A stretch of 64,000 bases of DNA from JALEFZ01 sp039817415 (GTDB lineage Bacteria > Bacteroidota > Bacteroidia > J057). Location of the stretch: contig JBCBVV010000007.1 in the NCBI GenBank assembly GCA_039817415.1, forward strand, positions 62,001 to 126,000. Direction: 5' to 3'. The notes under the pieces are model-generated. The model made no database searches, was not told the origin of the DNA, and saw only the letters and a list, made by a program, of their open reading frames with translations. The position numbers and the translations under genes were made by a program. This document shows, one piece after another, positions 53,919-63,376 of the stretch; within the stretch, counting starts at the first letter, position 1; the number at the start of each line of letters is the position of its first letter.

Positions 53919-56900
53919 GTGAAATCCTACATATATACGGCGATCCTTCTGCTGTTTGGGACCAGCCTAGGCTTTGCTCAGCCCTGTGATTTCAGTTTCG
54001 CTCCAATCGCACCTCAATGTGCAGGGGCAGACATCACATTTACTGCTCTTGCGGTTCCAGATTCAAATGCCCAATACTTTTGGGACTTTGGTGACAGTAC
54101 CGCTTCTGATACTGGTCTCTCAGTCATTCACGCTTTTCCCATTGATACCATCGATCAGACCTATACAGTTACATTGACTGTAGTGGATAGCAATGGTAGC
54201 TGTACGCAGAGCTATCCCATAACAGCTTTGGGAGCGCCAGATTTACAGATCATGGGCATTACAGACCTCTGTCTGCCTAACTTGAACTGTAATGATCCAT
54301 TTACGCCTCCACCTTATTCATTAAGCAGTAATTCAGGTGTCCTCTCAAATATGGGCCCTTTTACCTGGAACTGGGGGGATGGGAGTCCACCAGTAGATAC
54401 CACTGCGACCACCCTGACCCATACTTTTCAGCAGTTTGGGACCTACAACCTTAGGGTAACAGCCAATGGTGCTGGATGCCCTTCTGTTAGACAGCGGATT
54501 AAGTTCTATCGCGAACCGGATCAGCCTTTGCTGACTCTGCCTATTGCAGATGCTTGTGAAGGAGATACTGTGGTCGCTACGATTGCCCACAACCAATGTC
54601 CGGGAAATGAAGAGATTTACCTTGTATTCTGGGATTTCCCAAGCCTTGAGGATGTAGATACCTTATATGCTCCAGGGCAGGTAAAGCATGTATATGAATT
54701 TGAAGCTTCAAGGGCTTGTAACACCTTTGCTGGTAGTATTAGCCCAGAGGTACGTGTGTGGGTCATCAACCCGTGTTTCCCAGCTGATGAAAGCATAAAC
54801 GCAAGTTGGAATGCGACTTCTGCACAGGTAGATGTGGCACCACATCCCTTATTTACAGTACCGGATGATCCTTTGTGCTGGCCAGATGATTCTGTCTTCT
54901 GCTTTGACAACAATTCTTGTCCAAACCTCCTGCTGGATAGCCTTTCTTATATGTGGACATTTGGAGATAGCCTTTCTCCAAACAATACCTCCACCGAAGA
55001 GACTCCTTGTCATACATTTTCAGGGCCTGGTGTTTATCAAGTAACCCTAGATGCCGCAAATACTGGTTGTGGTGCCAGGTCATTGACCCAAACCATAGTC
55101 ATCGAGGAAAGCCCGATGGCCTCTTATACCGTTAGTCAAATTTCAGACTGTATACCGGCAGAATTCTCTTTCACCAACACCTCCATTCCACTCAATGATG
55201 TAACCTATGATTGGTCCATTACCCCAGATACGGGCTATACCTTTATCAATGGATCAGGGCCTCTGTCGAGAGATGTGGACCTACAATTTACCGTTCCAGG
55301 AGATTACGCCGTACAAATGGTGATTACGACTCCCAATTGTGGAGCTGATAGTTTCCTGAATATTATTTCTGTTTTAGGGCCTCCAGAAGGAAGCATTACT
55401 GCCTTGTCAGATTCTTGTGGAACAGTGGTGTATTATCCGACGGCTCAAATTGACTCAAACAACAATCCATTAAATTATGTGCTATGGGATTTTGGTCCTA
55501 ACGCCATTCCACAAACTTCTACCCAGCTCAACCCTGGCCCTGTTACTTTCCTTCCTGATACGGCTAATTTACAGCGTATCATTTCTTTGCAGGTTGGAAA
55601 TAGCTGTGATACCCTTGTCTTACAAGATACCTTGACATTATACAATGCTCAGGCGGTAGATGCTGGGCAGGATACTTCGGTTTGTCAGGGGACAAGTCCT
55701 ATTTGTCTTACTGCTTCACCTGTAGGCGGCTATTGGGAGATAGGTGGTAGCACCTTTGCAAATTACTGCTTTGATCCAGTGCAGGCAGGAAGCTTTGACC
55801 TTGTCTATGCCTATGATACCCTCGGTTGTACTTTTTATGATACCATTACGATAGATGTCATACCCTTTCCGCAGGTAACTGCCAGCAATGTAGAACTTTG
55901 TTTGGGGGATACGGTTCAATTGTCGGCGACGCCAGGCGGAGGGGTCTTTTCTGGTAACGGTGTATTTGGGGGGAATCAATTCACCCAAGATACTGCTGGC
56001 GTCTATGACATCACGTACTTATATGTCGACAATGGAAATGGCTGTGCCAATCCCTTTACCTTCCAAGCTACAGTCAATGATCTTCCCCAAGTCAACGCAG
56101 GTGGGTTTATCACCTATTGTGTAACAGGCAGTGTACAGAACTTACCCGCTGCAACCCCAGGTGGTGGACTATGGAGTGGGCCTGGTTTGGTAGATCCTGT
56201 CGCGGGAACCTTCAATCCCATGGCGGTTGGAGTTGGTAACTACTCTCTATTATATGAATACACAGATGCTAATGGGTGCTACAACAGTGATACCTTAGAT
56301 GTCTTTGTGATTGATGTACCCATTGTAGATGCAGGGGCAGATGACACGCTTTGTCTCAATGCAGGTAGCATGGTGTTGACAGGTCAAAATTCTTCCGCTC
56401 CCGGTGTTTGGATTGGAGCAGGGGTTACCGATTCTGTTATAGGTAGCTTTGATCCTTCCTTGGCAGGAGTCGGTACTCAAACACTTAATTATTGTGTGGG
56501 AGTTGGGGACTGCCGTGTCTGTGATACCAGAGATATCGTCATTCTTGCCCTTCCTGTCGTTACAGCTGTAGACGATAGCATTTGTATCGGGCAAGGGCCA
56601 ATTCTGTTAGATCCATTAGGATTTGCTTCAGGCAACAATGTCCAAGGTATTTGGGCTGGACCTGGGGTGTATCAACAAGGTGCTAGCTATTATTTTGATA
56701 CCCTGGCAGCAGGAACTTATACCTTAACCTTCTCTTACATTGACAACTCTAGTGCTCAGGCTTGTTCGGGTAGCGCTACTGCAGAGATGAAAGTAATTGA
56801 AGGTCCTCAGGCTAGTATTTCGGCACCTTCGGTTGCCTGTACGGGTATTCAAGTCGATTTTCAATCTACCTCTACAGGAGGAATGACTTACAATTGGTCG

Positions 56901-59900
56901 TTTGGAGATCCAGCCAATGGAAGCAGTACCTTGGAGAATCCCAGTTATACCTATGCGGATACGGGAGAGTTTGTGGTCAGCTTGATCATTACTTCAGCTT
57001 CTGGTTGTCAGGATACCGTTACGCACCTAGTGGATGTCTCCTTTGCGCCACAACCTTCCTTTATCCAATCATTGGATACCGCTTGTGCTCAATATGACAT
57101 CCTTCCTGCTTTGGATGGAGTAGAGGTATTCTTTACAGATCAGAGTATTTCTGAGAATGCAGGTTACAATTGGAACTTTGGTGGAGGGGTTTTGGCAAAT
57201 GGCCAAGGAACCTTCAATGGAGCCAATCCTGGACCTGTTTATTTCCCCATGGGAAGTGGGGATACTACCTATACTGTACAATTGAGTCTTGGGAATAGCT
57301 GTGATACACTGACCTTTAGTCGCACTGTTACCGTAAAACCCCTCCCAAAATCTATATTTGCCCCCGATTTTGGGACCTTCTGTTCCCCTTATATCCCGAA
57401 TTGGGCGAATATCTCTACGGGAGAACCTGATACTTTCCTTTGGTATGTGGAAGACTTTAATAACCTTGTTTCTACTGATTCGCTTCCAACCAATATAAGC
57501 CTGACTTATAATGGGACCAATGATACAACTTATACCGTCATCATGGTGGCAGCCAATGAATGTGGGAGGGATACAGCTTATCAGCAGATTACGGTGCTCC
57601 CTTCCAATCTCGATGCCTTCTTTAATACATCGGTAACTCAGGGCTGTGCACCATTAACCGTAGACTTTACCTCTTTTGCGGCAGCTCCTCTAAGTTCCTT
57701 TGATTTTGGGGATGGGAGTAGTTCTACGATGGATACGGTTACACATACCTTTTTCCAGCCTGGAACCTATCTGGTTCAGCACCTTGTTTCTAATGGTTGT
57801 AGCAGAGATACAGATACTGTTGTTATCATGGTCTTCGCACCGGCTACCCTAGGGGTAAGCCCACAAGAAACAGTGATATGCCCTGGCGAACCGCTTAACT
57901 TCAGAGATACTACAGGAGCAGCAGGCTCATTGGGATACATATGGAGTTTCGGAAATGGCGATAGTTCGACCTTAAATTCTCCTACCTATATCTACCAGAA
58001 TCCTGGTCAATATGAGGTGATCCTCTCGGCAGCCTCCTCGCAAAATGGATGTATAGGACGAGACACCGCAAGCGTAACCGTTCGGAACTTTCCTTCACCA
58101 CAATTTACCAAGAGTGTGGACAATGGCTGTGGACCTCTGGAAGTAGATTTTCTTAACCAGACCCCTAACCTCAATAATGTCTTTTGGACCTTTGGAGATG
58201 GGAATGTCTCAACTGACATCAGTCCAACTCATACCTTCGCGACAACGGGTTCCTATCGAATTGAATTGCGGGCTTTTGACCAATTTGGATGTAGTGGATC
58301 GCTAGTTGATTCGGTCGTTGTGTTCCCTACCCCTGAAGCGGCTTTTAGCATGGATTTGGAAGATTCTTGTGGAGCTCCTGTTCTCGTTGATTTCCAAAAT
58401 GAGACAACAGGGGATGTTACGGGCTATTTCTGGAACTTTGGCTTGGCTACGAGTACCTTGACCAACCCTAGCCAGATTTATCCAACAGTGGGTTCCTTTC
58501 CAGTAAGTTTAGTAGCTACCTCCGCATTTGGGTGTGCGGATACTGCCGTACAAAATGTAACCCTTTATCCCAATCCCGATGTGAGCCTTACTACAGATGT
58601 AGACCTAGGCTGCGGTCCATTAGAAGTTACCCTTTCCTACCAAGGCACCAATGTAACAAATGCCGTTTTGTGGATGGGAGATGGCACCTTTGACCCTTCC
58701 CCAGCCGCACAAACAGAAAAGGTATATACCACCATTCTGGGAGACACGACCTACCGAGCCTACGTTGCGGGTGATTACCAAGGAGTATGCTTTGATACAG
58801 CAGAGGTCTTCATTCAGGTAAATGCGCCGCCAAGGGCTGCCTTTGTCTTCGATGATGATTCGCTCTGTGGAATTCCTTCTATGGTAGAGTTTGTCAATCA
58901 GTCATCCGACAACGAAGGGATTACGCGATACGATTGGGACTTTGGCGATCCGGACTCAGGTCCAGCCAACTTCTCTATCGGAACCAATCCCTCACATGGA
59001 TATGAAAAAGAAGCAAGATTTGATATCAGGCTGGAAGTTACAGATGGAGATGGCTGTAAAGACACCACAGTAAAACCGCTGTGGGTCTTTGAGCAGCCTG
59101 TAGCCGAGATTGTTCAAGACAAAACCGTGGGATGTTTTCCCTTGGAGGTCAATTTCTCGAGCTTCCAGCCTGACCGTGCCACTGAGTGGTTCTGGACCTT
59201 TGGGAATGGAGGAACATCCTCTGCACAGCAAGCCAGTGTCGAATATGTATACCCAGATAGCTTCACAGTGCTATTGACGGTAAACAACCAGCGGGCCTGC
59301 TTTGACACGGCTTCCACTCAGGTAGCAGTAGGAACTCCTCCCAAGGCCAGATTTGAGTTAGAGACCTTTGGAAAGTGTAATGACTCGCTGACGGTTATGG
59401 GACTCAATTACTCAGAATTTGCAGACAATTACCTCTGGCAGTTTGATGGCTGGGGAGTAACAGGCGAAGAGAATCCTGAGATTGTGTACAAAGATGCTGC
59501 TGAATATGGGGTTTCGCTTATAGCTTCTAATGCCTATGGCTGTACCGACACAGCATACGATCAGGTAACTTACTTGGGCGCCCTAGCTGGCTTCAGCTAC
59601 GAACAAGAGGCGATATGTACGCCCTCTACGGTGACCTTCACCGACGAATCTCAAGACGCTACCAATTGGGAGTGGGATTTTGGTGATGGAACACCACCTG
59701 TATTCGAGCAGAATCCTGTCCATGTATACACCGAAGCTGGATTATACCAAGTTAGGCAAATCGTAACCTACCAAGATATCTGTCAGGATACCTTCTATCA
59801 TCCCACATTGATTGAGGTGAGACAAAGTCCCAAGGCAAGAATTGGCTTCGATCAAATTCCACCCGCGAATGAAGGCCATTTCCAATTCAGGGATCTTTCA

Positions 59901-60452
59901 ACTGAGCCGGGAGATTTTATCCGATGGGAATTTGGAGATGGAGGTATTTCCTTGGAGTCGAATCCGATGCATACCTTCCAGGAAAATCCCTCGCTCTTGT
60001 GCAATTGCTCTACAGATGATATTCTGGGCTTGGGCAATCCGCAGGATGATAGCCTATACTATAAGGTGCGTCAAATCCACATCAACGAAAATGGATGTTC
60101 AGCGGTAGACTCGGCTTTGATCCATCCAAATATCCATGGCTTGTATATCCCTGATGCCATTATCCCCAAGGGACAAGCCCCTGACAATGAATTTCAGGTA
60201 AGGGCTTTTGGCCTATGTAAACTCCACATTGCCTTGTACAACCATTGGGGGAATAAGGTATGGGAGTGGAATTCGGAGAATGATTCCAATTATTTTGACG
60301 AGCAAGGGAGGCCTGTAGGAGGCTGGGATGGTAAGTTGAAGGGATTGGATATAGAAAGGAATGTCTTTATCTGGCGAATCCATGATGTAAAGTTCACGGG
60401 CTGTAAGCCTTACAAAGGTCCAACCCAAGGAACCTTAACCGTGATCAATTAA
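53919..60452 (+). CDS. Giant PKD-repeat adhesin with type B sorting domain
   Basis: 2177 residues with a GTG start. Signal peptide (AILLLFGTSLGFAQ). The body is PKD/Ig-like repeats; about 15 carry the (W/F)xFGD-type core, such as YFWDFGDS, YMWTFGDS, YIWSFGNGD, VFWTFGDGN, YDWDFGDP and WEWDFGDGT. A middle section (about 620-960) has four repeats of the GGxWSGPG type (GGGLWSGPGLVDPVAGTF). Each unit carries conserved Cys residues. The C-terminus (IPDAIIPKGQAPDNEF, then VWEWNSEND, GGWDGKLKG) is the gliding-motility-associated type B T9SS domain. A surface adhesin or gliding-type protein is likely. It sits 57 bases after porP. Confidence 0.93.
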   Translation: MKSYIYTAILLLFGTSLGFAQPCDFSFAPIAPQCAGADITFTALAVPDSNAQYFWDFGDSTASDTGLSVIHAFPIDTIDQTYTVTLTVVDSNGSCTQSYPITALGAPDLQIMGITDLCLPNLNCNDPFTPPPYSLSSNSGVLSNMGPFTWNWGDGSPPVDTTATTLTHTFQQFGTYNLRVTANGAGCPSVRQRIKFYREPDQPLLTLPIADACEGDTVVATIAHNQCPGNEEIYLVFWDFPSLEDVDTLYAPGQVKHVYEFEASRACNTFAGSISPEVRVWVINPCFPADESINASWNATSAQVDVAPHPLFTVPDDPLCWPDDSVFCFDNNSCPNLLLDSLSYMWTFGDSLSPNNTSTEETPCHTFSGPGVYQVTLDAANTGCGARSLTQTIVIEESPMASYTVSQISDCIPAEFSFTNTSIPLNDVTYDWSITPDTGYTFINGSGPLSRDVDLQFTVPGDYAVQMVITTPNCGADSFLNIISVLGPPEGSITALSDSCGTVVYYPTAQIDSNNNPLNYVLWDFGPNAIPQTSTQLNPGPVTFLPDTANLQRIISLQVGNSCDTLVLQDTLTLYNAQAVDAGQDTSVCQGTSPICLTASPVGGYWEIGGSTFANYCFDPVQAGSFDLVYAYDTLGCTFYDTITIDVIPFPQVTASNVELCLGDTVQLSATPGGGVFSGNGVFGGNQFTQDTAGVYDITYLYVDNGNGCANPFTFQATVNDLPQVNAGGFITYCVTGSVQNLPAATPGGGLWSGPGLVDPVAGTFNPMAVGVGNYSLLYEYTDANGCYNSDTLDVFVIDVPIVDAGADDTLCLNAGSMVLTGQNSSAPGVWIGAGVTDSVIGSFDPSLAGVGTQTLNYCVGVGDCRVCDTRDIVILALPVVTAVDDSICIGQGPILLDPLGFASGNNVQGIWAGPGVYQQGASYYFDTLAAGTYTLTFSYIDNSSAQACSGSATAEMKVIEGPQASISAPSVACTGIQVDFQSTSTGGMTYNWSFGDPANGSSTLENPSYTYADTGEFVVSLIITSASGCQDTVTHLVDVSFAPQPSFIQSLDTACAQYDILPALDGVEVFFTDQSISENAGYNWNFGGGVLANGQGTFNGANPGPVYFPMGSGDTTYTVQLSLGNSCDTLTFSRTVTVKPLPKSIFAPDFGTFCSPYIPNWANISTGEPDTFLWYVEDFNNLVSTDSLPTNISLTYNGTNDTTYTVIMVAANECGRDTAYQQITVLPSNLDAFFNTSVTQGCAPLTVDFTSFAAAPLSSFDFGDGSSSTMDTVTHTFFQPGTYLVQHLVSNGCSRDTDTVVIMVFAPATLGVSPQETVICPGEPLNFRDTTGAAGSLGYIWSFGNGDSSTLNSPTYIYQNPGQYEVILSAASSQNGCIGRDTASVTVRNFPSPQFTKSVDNGCGPLEVDFLNQTPNLNNVFWTFGDGNVSTDISPTHTFATTGSYRIELRAFDQFGCSGSLVDSVVVFPTPEAAFSMDLEDSCGAPVLVDFQNETTGDVTGYFWNFGLATSTLTNPSQIYPTVGSFPVSLVATSAFGCADTAVQNVTLYPNPDVSLTTDVDLGCGPLEVTLSYQGTNVTNAVLWMGDGTFDPSPAAQTEKVYTTILGDTTYRAYVAGDYQGVCFDTAEVFIQVNAPPRAAFVFDDDSLCGIPSMVEFVNQSSDNEGITRYDWDFGDPDSGPANFSIGTNPSHGYEKEARFDIRLEVTDGDGCKDTTVKPLWVFEQPVAEIVQDKTVGCFPLEVNFSSFQPDRATEWFWTFGNGGTSSAQQASVEYVYPDSFTVLLTVNNQRACFDTASTQVAVGTPPKARFELETFGKCNDSLTVMGLNYSEFADNYLWQFDGWGVTGEENPEIVYKDAAEYGVSLIASNAYGCTDTAYDQVTYLGALAGFSYEQEAICTPSTVTFTDESQDATNWEWDFGDGTPPVFEQNPVHVYTEAGLYQVRQIVTYQDICQDTFYHPTLIEVRQSPKARIGFDQIPPANEGHFQFRDLSTEPGDFIRWEFGDGGISLESNPMHTFQENPSLLCNCSTDDILGLGNPQDDSLYYKVRQIHINENGCSAVDSALIHPNIHGLYIPDAIIPKGQAPDNEFQVRAFGLCKLHIALYNHWGNKVWEWNSENDSNYFDEQGRPVGGWDGKLKGLDIERNVFIWRIHDVKFTGCKPYKGPTQGTLTVIN

Positions 60453-60465
60453 GCTATATGAATCT

Positions 60466-60640
60466 TAGGGCAGATGAAAGTCTGCCCCTACCAGGATGAG
60501 GAGAGCGGAATGTCATGCGGAGGTTTTTCATTTTTTTGGTTTGGGACAATTGGCATCTACACCCGATATGATGTTTCCTCCCTCCTCCTGGTAACGTTAA
60601 TACACACACTTTGAGCAGGTTTATACCTGCACCCACCAAA
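60466..60640. repeat. REP-like palindromic repeats
   Basis: Two short palindromes with similar tails: GGGCAGA TGAAAG TCTGCCC + CTACCA (60468-60493) and GAGCAGG TTTATA CCTGCAC + CCACCA (60613-60638). In addition TACCAGGA (60489-60496) pairs with TCCTGGTA (60586-60593). This is the architecture of repetitive extragenic palindromes or a small BIME-like element. Copy number in the genome is not visible from one window. Confidence 0.4.
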
Positions 60641-60666
60641 CCACGAGCACTCAGTTTGGGGATTTC

Positions 60667-60699
60667 GGCAGACCTTGGGGTAAAGGGTCTGCCTTTTTT
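60667..60699 (+). terminator. Terminator after the PKD gene
   Basis: GGCAGACC/GGTCTGCC is a perfect 8-bp stem with an 11-base loop and six T. It lies 215 bases after the PKD stop codon, beyond the repeat region. Confidence 0.85.
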
Positions 60700-60792
60700 G
60701 TAGTAGAATCAGAGAAGAAGCCCTAGAAAATTTTGTTTGCTCTTCTCCCTATCCTAGATTAGAGTAGCCAAATGGCCCTATTTCTATCTACT

Positions 60793-63213
60793 ATGCGAAT
60801 ACTACTGATCCTACCCTTGTTATTTCTGTGGGCTTGCCAACAAGATCAAGCCACTCAGGACATCACCTCCATGAAAAGTCTCCTTGCCAACAGTCCTTCT
60901 CTACCATCCAAAGAGGGAAGCGAAGGAAATAGTCCTTTTGTAACAGCGGGCGATCGGGTTTATATGGTAGGAGATCAAGATGGCCGCTTCTCCCCGATTG
61001 GGTGGCACATCAAGGATGAAATGGGAGGAATTTGGAACCATCCGATTAAGTTGATGGATGGTTTTTCCATTCGTCTGCTTGAAGGAGAACAGATGTTGAA
61101 TCTCGGAGATTCAAGTACAGTTGCTGGCCATTGGATGTTTACCAACTATCCCATGGCTAATACACATGAATTTTCCTTTCCTGAAAGAGAACTTGCAATT
61201 GCGAGAACACAGTTTGTGCCGGATGGAAAAGAGGGAATTGTGATTGAATATCAAATAGAGAATACCTCAGACACAAGTCGAGACATGATCCTTATTTTTC
61301 ATGGTCAAGTCGATCTTAGGCCTACTTGGCTAGGGGAAAGGACAGATATGGATGATAGGAAGGATGAAATATCCTTTGATGAAAAGGGAGGAAAATTTAT
61401 AGCCAAAGACCTGTTGAATCCTTGGTTTGTCGTTTGTGGGGCTAATCTTTCCCCCCTTAGCATGGAAGAAAAAGAATCTCCCAGAGAAGGAAGAGGTACA
61501 GCAGGTGAATTGAGTTATCAGCTTTCTCTAAAAGGTGGAGAAAAGAAGCTCCTCCGATTCGTAATTGCGGGTTCCTACCAGAAGAAAGAACAAGCCCTTA
61601 TGACCTATGAGGACCTTCATGAAAACTGGGCTAGCTACCTGGAGAGTAAGAAGAAGCGATATGCAGCTCTGGCGCAGCAAAGTAAGCTGACCCTTCCTGA
61701 TAAGGATATTCAGCAAGCCTTTGAGTGGTTGAAGTACAATTGTGATTGGTTGGTAAGAGATGTGCCTGAAGTAGGAAGGGGGATGACTGCGGGTCTTCCC
61801 GATTATCCTTGGTGGTTTGGGGTGGATAGCGAATACGGCTTGAAAGGCTATATGGCTATCGGACAGGATGATGTCGTGTATGACACCATAGAATTACTGG
61901 ATTCTGTCTCTCAAGCCGTAAATGGAAATGGACGAATCATCCACGAAATGTCTACCAATGGAGCGGTATTCAATCCTGGCAACATCAACGAGACCCCTCA
62001 ATTTGCCTCCCTTATTTGGGAAATATACCAATGGAATGGGGACAAGGCCTTTTTGGAGAAGTATTATGGGACCGTAAAAAAAGGTCTCGAATGGCTGTTA
62101 GATGAAAATGATGACAATGGAAACCTCTTTCCAGATGGGTTTGGGATGATGGAGATTCACGGGATGAATTCAGAAATGATTGATGTTGCAGCTTATACGC
62201 AAAGGGCCTTTGCTGATGCTGCCCTGATGGCTAAGGTATTAGGGGATGCCCCTTCTGAAAGTAAATTTCAGCGAACAGCAGAACAACTAAGGGCAAAAAT
62301 CAATACAGAATTTTGGTCGGAGGAGTTTGGATCATATGGGGATTTCATCGGGACAGATCAACAGGCCCTTGAATTGATAGAAGATGCGATCGTAAGGGCA
62401 GATACCCTAGGAAAACCTTGGTCTGTGGAGGAATTGGAAGCCCTGAAAAAGCAGATACTAGCCAATCCATCCCGTGAGCCTAGGCCATTTGTCATGCACC
62501 ACAATTGGGTGGTGAATACGCCTTTGGAAATGGGCATCGCCGATCAGAAGAAGGCTGAAAAAGCGTTAGAGTCAGCTAAGCTCTACACCAATCCATATGG
62601 CGTTTTTGTTACAGGTATTGATCGGGACGAATCCGCAGGTAAAGGAGATGATTTTGCTTACAAAAAGAACAAAACCTTCTCCTATACCGGAGCTGTTATG
62701 ACCCTGCCTACTGGGGTAGTTGCTATATCAGAAGGGAATTATGGACGTTCCGATCAGGCGCTTGATTACCTAAAGAGGATGACTCGATCCTTCAGCTATA
62801 AATTGCCTGGCAGCATGTATGAAGTTTCTCCGGACTACGGAATGTTTACGCAGGCTTGGACGATTTACTCCTATTCTTATCCTATTATACAGCAGTTTTT
62901 TGGTCTCCAACCTGATGCAGCTGAAAAGAGAATTTTCCTTTCCCCTGCTTTTCCTTCTACTTGGGACGAAGCTTCTCTCGAAAATGTCAAAATAGGAGAA
63001 AACGAAGTTTCTCTATACGTTAAGCGAGTCGGCGAAGAGATCGAGATTGAATTGAGGCAAACCAAAGGAGACTGGATAGTTGAATTGCCTACCAACTTAG
63101 GTGAGGTGAGAATGAGCAACAATGCGGGAAAACAGCTTTCTTTTAAAGCAGGAGAGCCACAACAAGAGAGGCTGGAACTAAGTGGAGAAAAAATAATGAT
63201 ATACATCAAATAA
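60793..63213 (+). CDS. Lipoprotein with (alpha/alpha)6 glycosidase-like domain
   Basis: About 806 residues. The lipobox FLWAC gives lipidation at C15 from the ATG at 60793; an ATG at 60772 would add seven residues. Residues 50-290 are a beta-sandwich-like N-terminal part. The C-terminal part from about 310 resembles an (alpha/alpha)6 barrel of the glycogen-debranching/amylo-glucosidase type: MTAGLPDYPWWFGVDSEYGL, YQWNGDKAFLEKYYGTVKKG, DDNGNLFPDGFGMMEI, MYEVSPDYGMFTQAW. Conserved acidic residues sit in these loops, but I cannot name the catalytic pair. It should act on a sugar polymer or oligosaccharide at the envelope. Confidence 0.72.
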   Translation: MRILLILPLLFLWACQQDQATQDITSMKSLLANSPSLPSKEGSEGNSPFVTAGDRVYMVGDQDGRFSPIGWHIKDEMGGIWNHPIKLMDGFSIRLLEGEQMLNLGDSSTVAGHWMFTNYPMANTHEFSFPERELAIARTQFVPDGKEGIVIEYQIENTSDTSRDMILIFHGQVDLRPTWLGERTDMDDRKDEISFDEKGGKFIAKDLLNPWFVVCGANLSPLSMEEKESPREGRGTAGELSYQLSLKGGEKKLLRFVIAGSYQKKEQALMTYEDLHENWASYLESKKKRYAALAQQSKLTLPDKDIQQAFEWLKYNCDWLVRDVPEVGRGMTAGLPDYPWWFGVDSEYGLKGYMAIGQDDVVYDTIELLDSVSQAVNGNGRIIHEMSTNGAVFNPGNINETPQFASLIWEIYQWNGDKAFLEKYYGTVKKGLEWLLDENDDNGNLFPDGFGMMEIHGMNSEMIDVAAYTQRAFADAALMAKVLGDAPSESKFQRTAEQLRAKINTEFWSEEFGSYGDFIGTDQQALELIEDAIVRADTLGKPWSVEELEALKKQILANPSREPRPFVMHHNWVVNTPLEMGIADQKKAEKALESAKLYTNPYGVFVTGIDRDESAGKGDDFAYKKNKTFSYTGAVMTLPTGVVAISEGNYGRSDQALDYLKRMTRSFSYKLPGSMYEVSPDYGMFTQAWTIYSYSYPIIQQFFGLQPDAAEKRIFLSPAFPSTWDEASLENVKIGENEVSLYVKRVGEEIEIELRQTKGDWIVELPTNLGEVRMSNNAGKQLSFKAGEPQQERLELSGEKIMIYIK

Positions 63214-63236
63214 AAAGAGGTGGTATGCTCAATTAG

Positions 63237-63279
63237 AAGCCTTTGAATATTCCCTTTAATAGGAGGAAAGGCTTTTTTT
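63237..63279 (+). terminator. Terminator after the glycosidase-like gene
   Basis: AAGCCTTT/AAAGGCTT is a perfect 8-bp stem with a 22-base loop and a seven-T run. It lies 24 bases after the stop codon. Confidence 0.7.
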
Positions 63280-63376
63280 ATTCTTTAAATAAGTATTTAA
63301 TCAAAATGGTTGTATTCAGCTAGGTAGCTTAAGGAAAATGATGATAGATTAGCATGGCATCACGAATAGTTATCCC

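Larger units (their letters stand above)
60453..60771. other. Intergenic region holding REP-like repeats and a terminator
   Basis: 319 bases. The REP-like palindromes and the terminator are listed separately. The remaining bases show no gene. Confidence 0.45.

Noticed and set aside
60454..60639. 61-codon minus-strand frame in the repeat region after the PKD gene
   Set aside because: It is made of the REP-like palindromes and reads as a translated repeat, not a protein.
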